Assembly: GCA_937960415.1 (NCBI GenBank)
Contig: CALGPK010000050.1
Coordinates: 1-32,158 of the forward strand
Length of the DNA: 32,158 bases
Direction: 5' to 3'
Origin: an uncultured Bacteroidales bacterium
Lineage (GTDB): Bacteria; Bacteroidota; Bacteroidia; Bacteroidales; GWA2-32-17
This document shows positions 1-9,702 of this stretch, piece by piece; position 1 is the first letter of the stretch; every line of letters starts with the position of its first letter. The notes under the pieces were generated by a model. It saw nothing but the letters and a program-made list of their open reading frames with translations, searched no databases and was not told where the DNA came from. The position numbers were made by a program, and so were the translations under genes.

Positions 1-291
1 TATAGCTTCGAGTGCCTCAAATTCTGCATTTGGCACTGTTTTCTTATAAACGGCACTTTTAGCCAGTTCTGTGTAAACATAACCTTTTAAATACCAGCTT
101 TCGGCACTTTGATTGGTTGCTGCATCGGTTGTTAATTTATCAACCTGAATTTTGGCTTTGTCGAGCTTGCCTTCAATTTGCTGAATAAAGCTTTCTCCTC
201 TATTAGCTGGTTTATTTTGTGCATGAGTAATAAAAAAAATAAAACTACAAACAACAATTAGCCACAATATGTTCAGCGACTTTGTAACCAT
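1..291 (-). CDS. Exported TPR-like protein, N-terminal 97 residues only (cut by window edge)
   Basis: The frame is open from an ATG at 291 down to base 1, giving 97 codons, so the gene continues outside the window. It begins with a signal peptide: a hydrophobic stretch of about 20 residues ending THA-Q, typical of Bacteroidota exported proteins. A segment WYLKGYVYTEL near residue 67 matches WYYRGQIYLAI and WYYRGLIYQGI in the two genes upstream, so this looks like a third diverged copy of the same family. The start overlaps the end of the preceding gene by 19 bp, so the two are probably co-transcribed and translationally coupled. The function is unknown; a periplasmic or outer-membrane scaffold role is inferred from TPR proteins generally. 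Confidence 0.7.
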   Translation of the reverse strand, partial: MVTKSLNILWLIVVCSFIFFITHAQNKPANRGESFIQQIEGKLDKAKIQVDKLTTDAATNQSAESWYLKGYVYTELAKSAVYKKTVPNAEFEALEAI

Positions 292-1394
292 ATATTGATC
301 TGATTTAATTTTTCGGTTTGGTTAGTTAATGTATAAATGGTTTTTAACATTTTTAAAACGATCTCATCTTTCTGATATTCATTAATGTATGTTTCTAAAT
401 ATGGTTGAGCTTGCTTATATATTTCTATTGCCTGATTTTGTTCGGTTTTGTTCATGGCTTTTTTGATTAAACTTGTTGCTCGATTATAGTATATTGCTCC
501 AAGATTGTAAAGAGCGTCCTGATAATTGGGATTTAAGTTTAAGGTTTTTAAATACCATTTTTCGGCTTCTATCTCATTTCCTTTTTGCTCTAAAATGCTG
601 GCTTTTATGAAATATAACGAAGGATTGTTGGGATGTGCTTTTAATGCTTGTTCGGTGTATGTTAATACTTCATTGATTTTATTTTGTTGTAAGAAATGAT
701 TAATTAGTTCTGAATAAAAATTTAACGATTCTTCAGGAAAGAGCACTAAACCTTGTTTTAACGTATTTTCTGCATCAATATGCTGTTGATTTTTTTGGTA
801 TAGCTTAGCCAATTCAATGTATATGTTTGCACCGCCAAATTTAAGTTGCTTAAGAATTTCGTAATACTGAATAGATAAAGCTATTTTGTTTGTTTTTTCG
901 GCTGCCAAAGCAGCATTGTAAATAATAATTGTGTCTATTTTGTTTATAGCTGGTAGTTTGTTTATTTTCAGGGCATTTTCGAAATATTCGAGGCTTTTGT
1001 CGTATTTTTTTTGATTAAAAAAATGGACTCCTTCATAATTAAACTGTGTAGCAATACTTTTTAATGCTGCTATAGTTTCTTTATTGAAGGTTTTGTTTTT
1101 ATCTAGATCCAAGGTCTTAAGAAAAGCTTGATATGATAATTCTAAAGCGTTGTCCGATAAAGCTTGAATTTTTCGATCGGGCGAACCAAAAATTGCTAAG
1201 TAAATTTGCCCTCTATAATACCAAATAGCAGGATCGTTTACGTTTTTGGATTCTTGAATGGCTTTATCGGCAAGATCTTTGGCTTTAATGGCATTACCTT
1301 CGTTTAACGCTTTGGCTAAATCGTTCGCTGCAATTTGGCTAAATACCAAATTATCAATTACGAATAACAAAAAAATTAGTCCTATAGATTTCAC
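273..1394 (-). CDS. Exported TPR protein (second after gyrA)
   Basis: A 373-residue protein with a signal peptide (MKSIGLIFLLFVIDNLVFSQ) followed by TPR-like helical repeats to the C-terminus. The clearest units are near residues 115-150, 220-285 and 285-330 (for example A-x-x-YNLGAIYYN). The start codon is GTG. An in-frame TAA lies just upstream and no in-frame ATG occurs until deep in the protein, so GTG is the only start that keeps the signal peptide. It lies 117 bp behind a paralogue with the same layout and overlaps the next TPR gene by 19 bp. TPR proteins normally mount protein-protein contacts, here presumably in the periplasm. No enzymatic motif is visible. Confidence 0.85.
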   Translation of the reverse strand: MKSIGLIFLLFVIDNLVFSQIAANDLAKALNEGNAIKAKDLADKAIQESKNVNDPAIWYYRGQIYLAIFGSPDRKIQALSDNALELSYQAFLKTLDLDKNKTFNKETIAALKSIATQFNYEGVHFFNQKKYDKSLEYFENALKINKLPAINKIDTIIIYNAALAAEKTNKIALSIQYYEILKQLKFGGANIYIELAKLYQKNQQHIDAENTLKQGLVLFPEESLNFYSELINHFLQQNKINEVLTYTEQALKAHPNNPSLYFIKASILEQKGNEIEAEKWYLKTLNLNPNYQDALYNLGAIYYNRATSLIKKAMNKTEQNQAIEIYKQAQPYLETYINEYQKDEIVLKMLKTIYTLTNQTEKLNQINIWLQSR

Positions 1395-1511
1395 AAGACA
1401 AACTTAAACAAAATTTCTTAACCAAAAAAGTAATTATTAGAAGAGGTAATAAAATCAGGTTAAAGTACTTTTCTAAATACAATAAACTGAGTAGTTACGA
1501 TGATATTATTT

Positions 1512-2777
1512 TTACTTTTTAAGTGCATCAAGTTTTTTCTTGGCTTCTTCGTACTTATCCATCATCTGCAAACGATAGTAAGCGTTTTTAAGCGATTCAA
1601 GTGTTGGTAAGTCACTACTGTTGAGCTTATGTGCTTCTTCGAGGTATGGTAAGGCTAATTTCATTACTTCATCACCTTTGGCTTTCATGGCCTTATATTT
1701 ATTGTTGTCGGGTTCGTTGTTAGCTTGATTGTATATATCTGCAGCTTGATTAAAATATACTGCTCCAAGGTTATACTGATAGTCGAAAACATCGGGTTTT
1801 AATTCTATGGCTTTTTTGTAACATTCAATAGCCTTGTCGTAATTTTTATCGTTGGAATCGTAAATTGTGCCCAAAGCAAAATGATATGTAGGATTGGTGG
1901 CATCGTTTTGAATGGCTATTTGCAAATAATTTTTTGCTTCGTTTACTTGTTTAGTTTGCAAATAGTGATTGATTAGTTCTACTACCAACAAATTATTGTC
2001 TTTGGGATATTTTTCGATACCTTTTTTAAGCGTTTCGGTAAATTTAGCTGTATCACCTTTTTGACGGTAAGCATCGGCCATAAAGAAATAAGTGTTAGCT
2101 TTTTCTTTGTTATCGGCTCCATATCCTAATTTGGTACAGGTTTTAAACATTTCAATAGCTTCGTCGTATTGTTTCGATTTCAATGCAGCCAATCCGGCGT
2201 AATAAATTACAGGAGTATCGATTTTTCCAGACATTCCTGATACAAACAATGAACTTTTAAAATATTTCAACGATTTTTCGTATTCTTTTGTATTCTGATA
2301 TGCATCAATACCTTTATTTACAAAAATATTTGCAAGTGTTGGATATTGGTTCATAATAATATCTGCGGTAATTTCCTGGTCAGTATATTTGGTTTTCTGA
2401 TCCATTAGAGCTTTGTAGAACGACATTAGGTCTTCGGGCTTGTTTTCAATATCTAGATTCTGTAGCGATGGATCTAAAAAGTTAAAAAGTAATGCTTTTT
2501 TAAAAGCTTCAAATGCTTTGATAGCAGCATCGGGGTCGAGCTTTTTATAGTCTTTGCTTATATGTATTCCCTGATATATAAGCCCACGATAATACCACAC
2601 ACGCGGATCTTTCTGACTTTTGTCGCATGTGATGCAAAAGTCGGTCATTTCTTTTGCTTTATCTAGTTCGCCGTATTTGTAATAATTAAATGAACTAACC
2701 CGGCAAGAACTACACGACTGACTTTCAGCCAATTGAAAACTGAATATCAACAGGATTATAAACGAAAAAGTTTTCAT
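1512..2777 (-). CDS. Exported TPR protein with two N-terminal CxxC motifs (first after gyrA)
   Basis: A 421-residue protein with a signal peptide ending at about residue 20 (AES-Q). Directly after it come two cysteine pairs, C22-SS-C25 and C48-IT-C51, then TPR-type repeats to the end. Clear units lie near residues 185-215, 260-290, 292-325 and 328-350. The WYYRGLIYQGI segment marks it as a paralogue of the next gene. It starts 21 bp after the gyrA stop and is probably in the gyrA transcript. TPR genes behind gyrA are, as far as I recall, common in Bacteroidota, but I know no defined function. The cysteine pairs could form disulfides or bind metal after export. Confidence 0.85.
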   Translation of the reverse strand: MKTFSFIILLIFSFQLAESQSCSSCRVSSFNYYKYGELDKAKEMTDFCITCDKSQKDPRVWYYRGLIYQGIHISKDYKKLDPDAAIKAFEAFKKALLFNFLDPSLQNLDIENKPEDLMSFYKALMDQKTKYTDQEITADIIMNQYPTLANIFVNKGIDAYQNTKEYEKSLKYFKSSLFVSGMSGKIDTPVIYYAGLAALKSKQYDEAIEMFKTCTKLGYGADNKEKANTYFFMADAYRQKGDTAKFTETLKKGIEKYPKDNNLLVVELINHYLQTKQVNEAKNYLQIAIQNDATNPTYHFALGTIYDSNDKNYDKAIECYKKAIELKPDVFDYQYNLGAVYFNQAADIYNQANNEPDNNKYKAMKAKGDEVMKLALPYLEEAHKLNSSDLPTLESLKNAYYRLQMMDKYEEAKKKLDALKK

Positions 2778-2798
2778 AAAAATATTTATTAAGGTTTA

Positions 2799-5369
2799 CT
2801 AATTTTCATTTTGTTCATCTGGTTCATTTAATGCTTCATCATTATCATCGTGTTCAATGGTTTCGAGTTCTTCATCATCAATTTCCTTGCCAACATTTAC
2901 ATAATCGTTGTTGTTATTGTTTTCTTCGCCGTTTGTTTCGATGTAAGTAATAGATGCTATTTCGTCTCCTTCTCTGAGGTTGATAAGGCGTACTCCCTGT
3001 GTTGCACGACCAAGCAATCGCAGGTCTTTAACGGCAAGGCGAATGGCAATACCCATCTTGGTTATAATCATCAAATGATCGCTATCTATAACACCTTTAA
3101 TTGTAAAGAGCTTGCCAGTTTTGGGTGTTATGTTCATAGTTTTAACCCCCTTCCCTCCTCTGTTGGTTATGGGGTATTCGGATATCTTCGAACGTTTGCC
3201 ATAACCATTTTCGGAGACAACCAAAATGTCTTCTGTCTCGTCTTCAACACAAACCATTCCAACGGCTCCACCATTGATTGGATCGACCAATGTAATGCCT
3301 TTAACACCTGCTGCATTTCGTCCCATGGGCCGCACTTTGCTTTCGTGAAAACGAACGGCACGTCCTCCCCTGTTAGCCAAAATGATGTGATGATTGCCGT
3401 TGGTTAATTTGGCTTCGATAAGCTCGTCGCCTTCGTGAATATTGATTGCTATGATTCCATTAGATCTTGGGCGTGAATAGGCTTCGAGTGTTGTTTTCTT
3501 AATAATACCTTTTCGTGTACAGAGTACAATAAAATGATTTTTGAGATACTCTTCGTCGTCGAGTTTTTCTACATGAACATAGGCTTTTATTTTATCGCCT
3601 TGTTCGATGTTGAGAATATTTTGAATTGCCCTACCTCTGGATGACTTAGAGCCTTCGGGTATCTCATAAACCTTTAACCAGTAGCAGCGACCTTTTTCGG
3701 TAAAGAGCAGTAATGTGTTGTGCATTTTAGCCACATACACATGCTCTATATAATCTTCATCGCGAATGTCGCTTGCACGAGAACCTACACCTCCCCTATT
3801 TTGCAGACGATATTCGCTAAGCAAGGTGCGTTTAATGTATCCCAAATGAGAAATAGTAATAACTACATCATCGTTTGAATAGAAATCTTCGGGGTTAAAC
3901 TCATCGGCATTGTATTCTATAGTAGTTCGACGTTCATCGCCATATTTTTCTTTTAAACTAATAAGTTCGTCCTTAATAATTTGCATTCGAAGCGACTCGT
4001 TAGCTAAAATTTCTTTAAGCTGTTGAATGAGTTGTTGAAGCTCATTATATTCGTTAATCAATTTTTCGCGTTCTAAGCCTGTGAGTGTTTGAAGACGCAT
4101 TGCCAGAATTGCTTTAGCCTGTTCTTCAGAAAGGTTAAAATTGTTCATTAAGCCCTCTCTTGCAATATCAACCGTTTCGGAACTTCGTATTAATTGTATT
4201 ACAGCATCAATATGATCGAGTGCAATAAGCAATCCTTCTAAAATGTGAGCACGTTGCTCAGCTTGTTTAAGTTCGTATTCGGTACGCCGAATAACTACCT
4301 GATGTCGATGTTCGACAAAGTACTTTATTAAATGAATGATGTTCAGTTGCTTGGGTTTTCCATTTACTAAACAAATATTGTTTACATTAAACGAAGTTTG
4401 TAAAGCCGTATGTTTGTATAGGCTATTGAGCACTACATTGGCATTGGCATCGCGTTTAACATCAATAACGATACGCATTCCATTGCGATCCGATTCATCG
4501 GCAATATTAGAAATGCCTTCTATCTTTTTTTCGTTTACTAAATCGGCAATTTTCTTAATCAATTCGGCTTTATTGACTTGATAGGGTATTTCGTGTATAA
4601 TGATGGTTTCGGTATTACCTTCAACTTCAATAGTTGCTCTGGCTCTGATAACGATTTTTCCTTTTCCTGTTGCAAATGCTTCGCGAACACCTTGATATCC
4701 ATAAATAATACCTCCGGTAGGAAAATCGGGCGCAATAATATATTTCATGATTTCGTCGGGAGTAATGTCTCGGTTGTCGATATATGCAATTATAGCATCA
4801 ACCACTTCCTTTAAGTTGTGAGGCGCCATGTTAGTTGCCATGCCAACGGCAATACCAGAAGCACCATTAATGAGTAAGAAGGGTACTTTAGCCGGTAGCA
4901 CAACTGGCTCTTTTAAGGTATCGTCAAAGTTGTTGCGAAAATCAACGGTATCTTTTTCAATATCAGCGAGCATCTCCTCGGCTAATTTATTGAGTCGGGC
5001 TTCGGTATAACGCATGGCTGCAGGTGGGTCTCCGTCGATAGAGCCAAAATTGCCTTGCCCATCGATAAGCGGGTAGCGTAGCGACCAGTCTTGTGCCATG
5101 CGTACCATCGTCTCGTAAACCGATGAATCGCCGTGCGGATGATACTTACCAAGCACCTCCCCTACAATTCTTGCCGATTTTTTGTAGGGTTTGTTCGATA
5201 AGTTGCCCAGTTCGTACATCCCAAACAGTACGCGACGATGAACAGGTTTTAACCCATCTCTTACATCGGGTAGTGCACGAGATACAATAACCGACATTGA
5301 ATAATCAATGTACGATTCTTGCATCTGTTGTTCAATGTTTACTTTTAAAATATTTTCACCTTCGTACAT
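2799..5369 (-). CDS. gyrA: DNA gyrase subunit A
   Basis: The breakage-reunion subunit of gyrase, which works as GyrA2GyrB2 to introduce negative supercoils. The protein has 856 residues. The winged-helix domain starts [20 protein letters not shown], and the catalytic tyrosine is Y121 in AAMRYTEAR. The quinolone region reads GDSSVYE at residues 80-86. Ser82 and Glu86 correspond to E. coli Ser83 and Asp87, so no classic resistance change is seen at Ser82. In the C-terminal beta-pinwheel the GyrA-box position reads QNRGGVG (523-529), a variant of QRRGGKG, and a later blade carries NRGGKG. The protein ends in a long acidic, Asn-rich tail. It is transcribed divergently from clpC, and I found no good promoter box upstream. 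Confidence 0.98.
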   Translation of the reverse strand: MYEGENILKVNIEQQMQESYIDYSMSVIVSRALPDVRDGLKPVHRRVLFGMYELGNLSNKPYKKSARIVGEVLGKYHPHGDSSVYETMVRMAQDWSLRYPLIDGQGNFGSIDGDPPAAMRYTEARLNKLAEEMLADIEKDTVDFRNNFDDTLKEPVVLPAKVPFLLINGASGIAVGMATNMAPHNLKEVVDAIIAYIDNRDITPDEIMKYIIAPDFPTGGIIYGYQGVREAFATGKGKIVIRARATIEVEGNTETIIIHEIPYQVNKAELIKKIADLVNEKKIEGISNIADESDRNGMRIVIDVKRDANANVVLNSLYKHTALQTSFNVNNICLVNGKPKQLNIIHLIKYFVEHRHQVVIRRTEYELKQAEQRAHILEGLLIALDHIDAVIQLIRSSETVDIAREGLMNNFNLSEEQAKAILAMRLQTLTGLEREKLINEYNELQQLIQQLKEILANESLRMQIIKDELISLKEKYGDERRTTIEYNADEFNPEDFYSNDDVVITISHLGYIKRTLLSEYRLQNRGGVGSRASDIRDEDYIEHVYVAKMHNTLLLFTEKGRCYWLKVYEIPEGSKSSRGRAIQNILNIEQGDKIKAYVHVEKLDDEEYLKNHFIVLCTRKGIIKKTTLEAYSRPRSNGIIAINIHEGDELIEAKLTNGNHHIILANRGGRAVRFHESKVRPMGRNAAGVKGITLVDPINGGAVGMVCVEDETEDILVVSENGYGKRSKISEYPITNRGGKGVKTMNITPKTGKLFTIKGVIDSDHLMIITKMGIAIRLAVKDLRLLGRATQGVRLINLREGDEIASITYIETNGEENNNNNDYVNVGKEIDDEELETIEHDDNDEALNEPDEQNEN

Positions 5370-5503
5370 TTCTAACTACTTATTTATCAATATAAAACTA
5401 GTCAAAACAAAGTCTTTTTTTTAAGTTTGCTAAGATAGTATTTTATATCCGTTATAAAAAATGAAAACCGCAGTTTTTAATTAACAGAATTTTGTTTAAA
5501 TTT

Positions 5504-5530
5504 AGGAAATTCTTTCTTTTTTAATTTCCT
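5504..5530. promoter_or_regulatory. Inverted repeat upstream of clpC (candidate operator)
   Basis: AGGAAATT at 5504-5511 is matched by AATTTCCT at 5523-5530, with an 11-base pyrimidine-rich spacer. After one mismatch, two further base pairs extend the arms. The arm centres are 19 bp apart, about two helical turns. The dyad ends 11 bp before the clpC -7 box, where the -33 element would lie, so a bound repressor would block that promoter. It does not match the HrcA/CIRCE sequence. A hairpin role cannot be excluded. Confidence 0.4.
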
Positions 5531-5541
5531 TAATTTATTTG

Positions 5542-5549
5542 TATTTTTG
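5542..5549 (+). promoter_or_regulatory. Candidate clpC promoter -7 box
   Basis: TATTTTTG fits the Bacteroidota primary-sigma -7 consensus TAnnTTTG. Transcription would start near 5555, about 20 nt before the clpC ATG. No clear TTTG lies 19-21 bp upstream, so the -33 element is weak or the promoter depends on an activator or a different sigma factor. Confidence 0.4.
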
Positions 5550-5573
5550 TAAAAATAAAGTACCTGTTGGTAT

Positions 5574-8084
5574 ATGAATTTTAACTTTTCTAATAAGGTA
5601 AACGATATTTTATCTTACAGCCGGGAAGAAGCTGTTAGACTTGGTAATGATATTATTATGGTTGATCATTTGTTTTTAGGTATTTTGCGTGATGGCGAAT
5701 CGGATGCTATTGATTTGCTAAAATCGTTATCCATTGATTTGATTGAAATTCGCAACAAAATAGAAAATTACCTAAAAAAAGACCGTCCGCTACATTTAAG
5801 CGAAAGTGATCAACTGCCTTTATCAAAAGCTGCCAGTCGGATACTTAAATTGGTCGATTTAGAAGCTATATCGATGAAAAGTAAAGTAATAGAACCCACT
5901 CATTTGTTATTGGCTATTTTGAAAGACGAAACAGCCTATACTACCAACATTTTATCGGAATACGGTATTGATTACGATACACTTAAATTGGTGTTGAGTG
6001 GTGAAGTGCCTCGCATGCAAGCCGACGATGACGATGATGATGAAGAAAAAAACTTACCACGCAGTCATCATACACAAAAATCGAACAGCGATACACCCTT
6101 TCTTGATAACTTTGGTAATGATTTGACCAAAGCTGCCGAAGAAGGCCGCCTTGATCCTATTGTTGGACGTGAGTTAGAAATAGAACGTCTGTCGCAAATT
6201 CTAAGTCGCAGAAAGAAAAACAATCCTGTTCTTATTGGAGATCCGGGAGTAGGTAAATCAGCTATAGTAGAAGGTTTAGCTACACGCATTGTTCAAAAAA
6301 AAGTATCGAGACTTTTATTTGATAAACGCATCTTTGCATTAGACCTTGCAGCTATTGTTGCTGGCACAAAATACCGTGGTCAGTTTGAAGAACGTATCAA
6401 AGCTATTTTAGCCGAAATATCTAAAAATCCAAATATAATTTTATTCATCGACGAAATACATACCATGGTTGGTGCTGGAGGTGCTACCGGTTCACTCGAT
6501 GCAGCAAACATACTTAAACCTGCTTTAGCTCGTGGCGAAATTCAATGCATTGGAGCTACTACTCTCGACGAATATAGACAATACATCGAAAAAGATGGAG
6601 CCCTTGAGCGTCGTTTTCAGAAAGTACTGGTAGAACCAACCACTATAGAAGAAACCATAATTATTTTAAATAATATTAAACAGCGCTATGAAGATCACCA
6701 CAATGTAATATACACTCCCGAAGCCATTGAAGCATGTGTTCGTTTGACACATCGCTACATTACCGACCGCTTGCTTCCAGACAAAGCCATTGATGCTATG
6801 GACGAAGCCGGTTCGAGAGTACATATTAAAAATATAAAAGTTCCTGAAATTATTTTGAAACTTGAAGAAGATCTTGAAGAAGTTCGAAAAGAAAAAACGA
6901 AAGCAGTAAAAATGCAAAAATTTGAACTGGCAGCAAGCTTGCGCGATAGGGAAAAGAAAATACAAAGTGCCATTGCTTCGGAAAAAATTAAATGGGAAGA
7001 AAGTATGGCACAAAATCGTCAACCCGTAACCGAAGAAAACGTTGCCGAAGTTGTTGCTATGATGACAGGCGTACCTGTACAACGAATTGCTCAATCGGAA
7101 GGCAACAAACTGCTGACTATGTTTGAGGAAATTAAGAGCAAAATTATAGGTCAGGATGAAGCTATACGTAAGATAGTAAAAGCCATTCAGCGGAATCGCG
7201 CCGGCTTAAAAGATCCCAACAAACCCATAGGTACATTTATTTTTTTAGGACCAACTGGCGTTGGTAAAACACAATTAGCAAAAGTTTTGGCCGAATATCT
7301 TTTCGATAATAGCGAAAACCTTATTCGCATCGACATGAGCGAATACATGGAAAAATTTAGTGTTTCGCGTTTGGTGGGAGCTCCTCCGGGATATGTAGGT
7401 TACGAAGAAGGTGGTCAACTAACCGAAAAGGTACGTCGTCGTCCTTACTCTGTTGTACTTTTAGACGAAATCGAAAAAGCACATCCCGATGTTTTCCATA
7501 TCTTGCTTCAGGTACTAGACGAAGGTCGTTTAACCGACAGTTTAGGACGAAGAATTGATTTTAGAAATACCATCGTCATAATGACGAGCAACATTGGAAC
7601 AAGACAACTGCAGGAATATGGAAGGGGTGTTGGTTTTGAGACAAAAGCCAAGAAAGAGTCTTTTAATATTCATGCCAAAAGTATCATCGAAAATGCTCTA
7701 CGCAAGACCTTTGCTCCAGAATTTTTGAATCGTATCGACGACGTAATAATGTTTAATCCGCTAACCAAAGAAGATATTTTTAAGATTATCGATATTGAAC
7801 TCGATGGTTTAATTAATCGTGTTAAACAAATGGGTTACGAAATCAAGCTTTCTCCCAGGGCAAAAGATTATATTGCCGAAAAGGGGTTCGATGCTCAATT
7901 TGGAGCTCGTCCATTGAAGCGAGCTATTCAGAAATACATCGAAGATCCACTGGCAGAGGCTATTATTAAACACCAACCCAAACAAGGTGATGTGCTGGTG
8001 GTAGGTTATAGCCAAAAAAATGACGAACTAACATTTAAAATAGCATCCGATTCTAAGTCGGTAAGTACCGAAGAAGAAGAATGA
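5574..8084 (+). CDS. clpC: ATP-dependent Clp protease ATP-binding subunit ClpC
   Basis: A Hsp100 unfoldase that threads damaged or regulatory proteins into ClpP. The protein has 836 residues. Two N-terminal Clp repeats (about 1-150) precede an acidic linker and two AAA+ modules. The first has Walker A GDPGVGKS (222-229) and Walker B ILFIDE (289-294); the second has Walker A GPTGVGKT (559-566). A UVR-type middle segment near 443-465 (FELAASLRDREKK) marks it as ClpC rather than ClpB. The C-terminus has the D2-small domain with GARPLKRAI. The stop overlaps the next ATG by 4 bp, so the RNA methyltransferase is translationally coupled. A dyad and a -7 box lie just upstream. Confidence 0.96.
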   Translation: MNFNFSNKVNDILSYSREEAVRLGNDIIMVDHLFLGILRDGESDAIDLLKSLSIDLIEIRNKIENYLKKDRPLHLSESDQLPLSKAASRILKLVDLEAISMKSKVIEPTHLLLAILKDETAYTTNILSEYGIDYDTLKLVLSGEVPRMQADDDDDDEEKNLPRSHHTQKSNSDTPFLDNFGNDLTKAAEEGRLDPIVGRELEIERLSQILSRRKKNNPVLIGDPGVGKSAIVEGLATRIVQKKVSRLLFDKRIFALDLAAIVAGTKYRGQFEERIKAILAEISKNPNIILFIDEIHTMVGAGGATGSLDAANILKPALARGEIQCIGATTLDEYRQYIEKDGALERRFQKVLVEPTTIEETIIILNNIKQRYEDHHNVIYTPEAIEACVRLTHRYITDRLLPDKAIDAMDEAGSRVHIKNIKVPEIILKLEEDLEEVRKEKTKAVKMQKFELAASLRDREKKIQSAIASEKIKWEESMAQNRQPVTEENVAEVVAMMTGVPVQRIAQSEGNKLLTMFEEIKSKIIGQDEAIRKIVKAIQRNRAGLKDPNKPIGTFIFLGPTGVGKTQLAKVLAEYLFDNSENLIRIDMSEYMEKFSVSRLVGAPPGYVGYEEGGQLTEKVRRRPYSVVLLDEIEKAHPDVFHILLQVLDEGRLTDSLGRRIDFRNTIVIMTSNIGTRQLQEYGRGVGFETKAKKESFNIHAKSIIENALRKTFAPEFLNRIDDVIMFNPLTKEDIFKIIDIELDGLINRVKQMGYEIKLSPRAKDYIAEKGFDAQFGARPLKRAIQKYIEDPLAEAIIKHQPKQGDVLVVGYSQKNDELTFKIASDSKSVSTEEEE

Positions 8085-9202
8085 TTATTGTTGCAAAGAC
8101 GTTTAAGGGATTAGAGCAAGTATTGTACGACGAACTTTTATCAAAAGGTTTTAAAAATCCTCAGATTTTAAATAGAGCTGTTTCTTTTATTGGCAACGAA
8201 GCCGATTTGTATCGTGCCAATTATGTGCTTTCTACTGCGTTAAGAATACTAAAGCCTATTTGCGAGGAATATGCAATTAACGAAACGCAATTGTATCATT
8301 CCATACATCAAATACCCTGGCAGCGTTTTTTTAGTGAGCATAAAACATTTCGAATAGATGTTACTTTGACATCGGAACGATTTACGAACAGTTTATTTCT
8401 GGCTCAAAAATCCAAAGATGCCGTAGTTGATCGCTTTAGAAAAGAAAAAGGAAAAAGACCCAACGTAGATACCAAAAATCCCGAGATTATAATTAACGTG
8501 CATATAAGCGATTGTAAGGTTAAAGTATTTTTAGACAGTTCGGGTGAAACTCTGAACAAACGCGGTTATCGAAAGTATAGCTCCGAAGCCCCTATTAACG
8601 AAGTTTTAGCAAGAGGTTTAATTAAACTATCCGGTTGGACGACAGACACACCCCTACTCGACATGATGTGTGGTTCTGGTACTATTCCTTTCGAAGCACT
8701 CTACGAAAAACATCATATACCCGCAGCATATTTTAGAAAATCTTTTTCATTCATGCACTGGAACGATTTTGACGAAAAGCTCTGGAAACGAATAATCGAT
8801 AACGAAAATGAACAAATTATTTCAACGACAGCTCATTTAATTACAGGTTTAGATATAAATCACTATCAAATAAAGCAAAACAAAGAAGTGCTGCGTCAAT
8901 TTCCAAAATCTTTTCAAAAAACAATATTCTTTGATACCAATGATTTTTTAGAACAACATTATAAGTTCAACAATGGTATTATTATTAGCAATTTACCATA
9001 TAATGAACGCATTAAAATTGATGATTTAAAAAAGTTTTATCATGATGTAGGAAGCAGGTTAAAATTTCATTATTCGACCAACAAAGTATGGTTGTTATTG
9101 ATTAAAGATGCCTCTAAATTTGTTAGCCTGAAACCTTCGGTTAAATATCCCATTCTAAACGGTAAGCTCGAATGCACATTCAATGCATACGATTTGTATT
9201 AG
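8081..9202 (+). CDS. THUMP-domain class I RNA methyltransferase (RlmL/UPF0020 family)
   Basis: A 373-residue SAM-dependent RNA methyltransferase, similar to the N-terminal m2G half of E. coli RlmKL. The N-terminal 160 or so residues fit a ferredoxin-like plus THUMP RNA-binding region (IDVTLTSERFTNSLFLAQKSK, then VDTKNPEIIINVHI). The SAM motif is LDMMCGSG at 193-200. The active-site loop reads N304-L-P-Y307, where the family usually has NPPY, so the first Pro is replaced by Leu. The gene starts within the clpC stop (ATGA), an unusual coupling of a chaperone with an rRNA-modification enzyme. The likely target is 23S rRNA guanine N2, inferred from homology only. The gene converges with msrA across 38 bp, and no terminator is evident. 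Confidence 0.87.
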   Translation: MIIVAKTFKGLEQVLYDELLSKGFKNPQILNRAVSFIGNEADLYRANYVLSTALRILKPICEEYAINETQLYHSIHQIPWQRFFSEHKTFRIDVTLTSERFTNSLFLAQKSKDAVVDRFRKEKGKRPNVDTKNPEIIINVHISDCKVKVFLDSSGETLNKRGYRKYSSEAPINEVLARGLIKLSGWTTDTPLLDMMCGSGTIPFEALYEKHHIPAAYFRKSFSFMHWNDFDEKLWKRIIDNENEQIISTTAHLITGLDINHYQIKQNKEVLRQFPKSFQKTIFFDTNDFLEQHYKFNNGIIISNLPYNERIKIDDLKKFYHDVGSRLKFHYSTNKVWLLLIKDASKFVSLKPSVKYPILNGKLECTFNAYDLY

Positions 9203-9240
9203 TTTAGAAATAGTCAAAATTTTAGAAATGTTAATCGTAA

Positions 9241-9702
9241 TTAAAACCCACGTTTTTTGTAGTAATGCTGATGATATTCTTCCGCTTCAAAAAATTTAGT
9301 AGCAGGTAAAATCTCTGTTACAATTCGTGTGTTTCGATAATATTTCGTTTGTTGCATTTCTTCTTTAATTTTTTCGGCAATAATTCGTTGCTCATCAGTA
9401 AAATAGAAAATAGCCGAACGATACTGACTGCCTATATCTGGTCCTTGCCTATGATATTGGCTAGCATCATGTATTTCGAAAAAAAACGTTAACAAATCCA
9501 ACAATGTCAGTCGACAATTATCGAATCGTATCCAAACTGCCTCTGCGTGCCCGGTAGTATCGCTACATACCTGCTCGTAAGTGGGATTATCGGTTGTTCC
9601 ACCTGCATAAACAGCTTTGGTTTCCAATACCCCTTTAAGCTGACTCAATTTATATTGAACCGACCAGAAACAACCGCCAGCCAGTATGATTTCTTCAATC
9701 AT
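9241..9702 (-). CDS. msrA: Peptide methionine (S)-S-oxide reductase MsrA
   Basis: Reduces methionine-S-sulfoxide, free or in proteins. The 153-residue protein has the catalytic GGCFWSV motif with Cys11, followed by the family segments [36 protein letters not shown] and GSQYRSAIF, and ends [13 protein letters not shown]. This is close to the shortest MsrA form; a single-domain enzyme without MsrB fusion is expected. No signal peptide is present, so it is cytoplasmic. The ATG overlaps the pyrD stop by 4 bp, making it the last gene of an XRE-pyrK-pyrD-msrA run. An R-sulfoxide reductase of another family lies at 14156-14602. Confidence 0.96.
   Translation of the reverse strand: MIEEIILAGGCFWSVQYKLSQLKGVLETKAVYAGGTTDNPTYEQVCSDTTGHAEAVWIRFDNCRLTLLDLLTFFFEIHDASQYHRQGPDIGSQYRSAIFYFTDEQRIIAEKIKEEMQQTKYYRNTRIVTEILPATKFFEAEEYHQHYYKKRGF

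Noticed and set aside
1399-1406. TAAGTTTG box on the minus strand before the second TPR gene
   Set aside because: It fits the -7 consensus but would place the transcript start on the GTG itself, and the -33 element is missing. It probably arose by chance.
2850-3407. 185-residue plus-strand frame inside gyrA
   Set aside because: It lies antisense to clearly coding gyrA, has a low-complexity Phe/Cys-rich translation and no family motif. It is a shadow frame.
6666-7094. 142-residue minus-strand frame inside clpC
   Set aside because: It is antisense to the ClpC middle region; the Phe/Asn-rich translation is typical of a reverse frame of Lys/Glu-rich helix.
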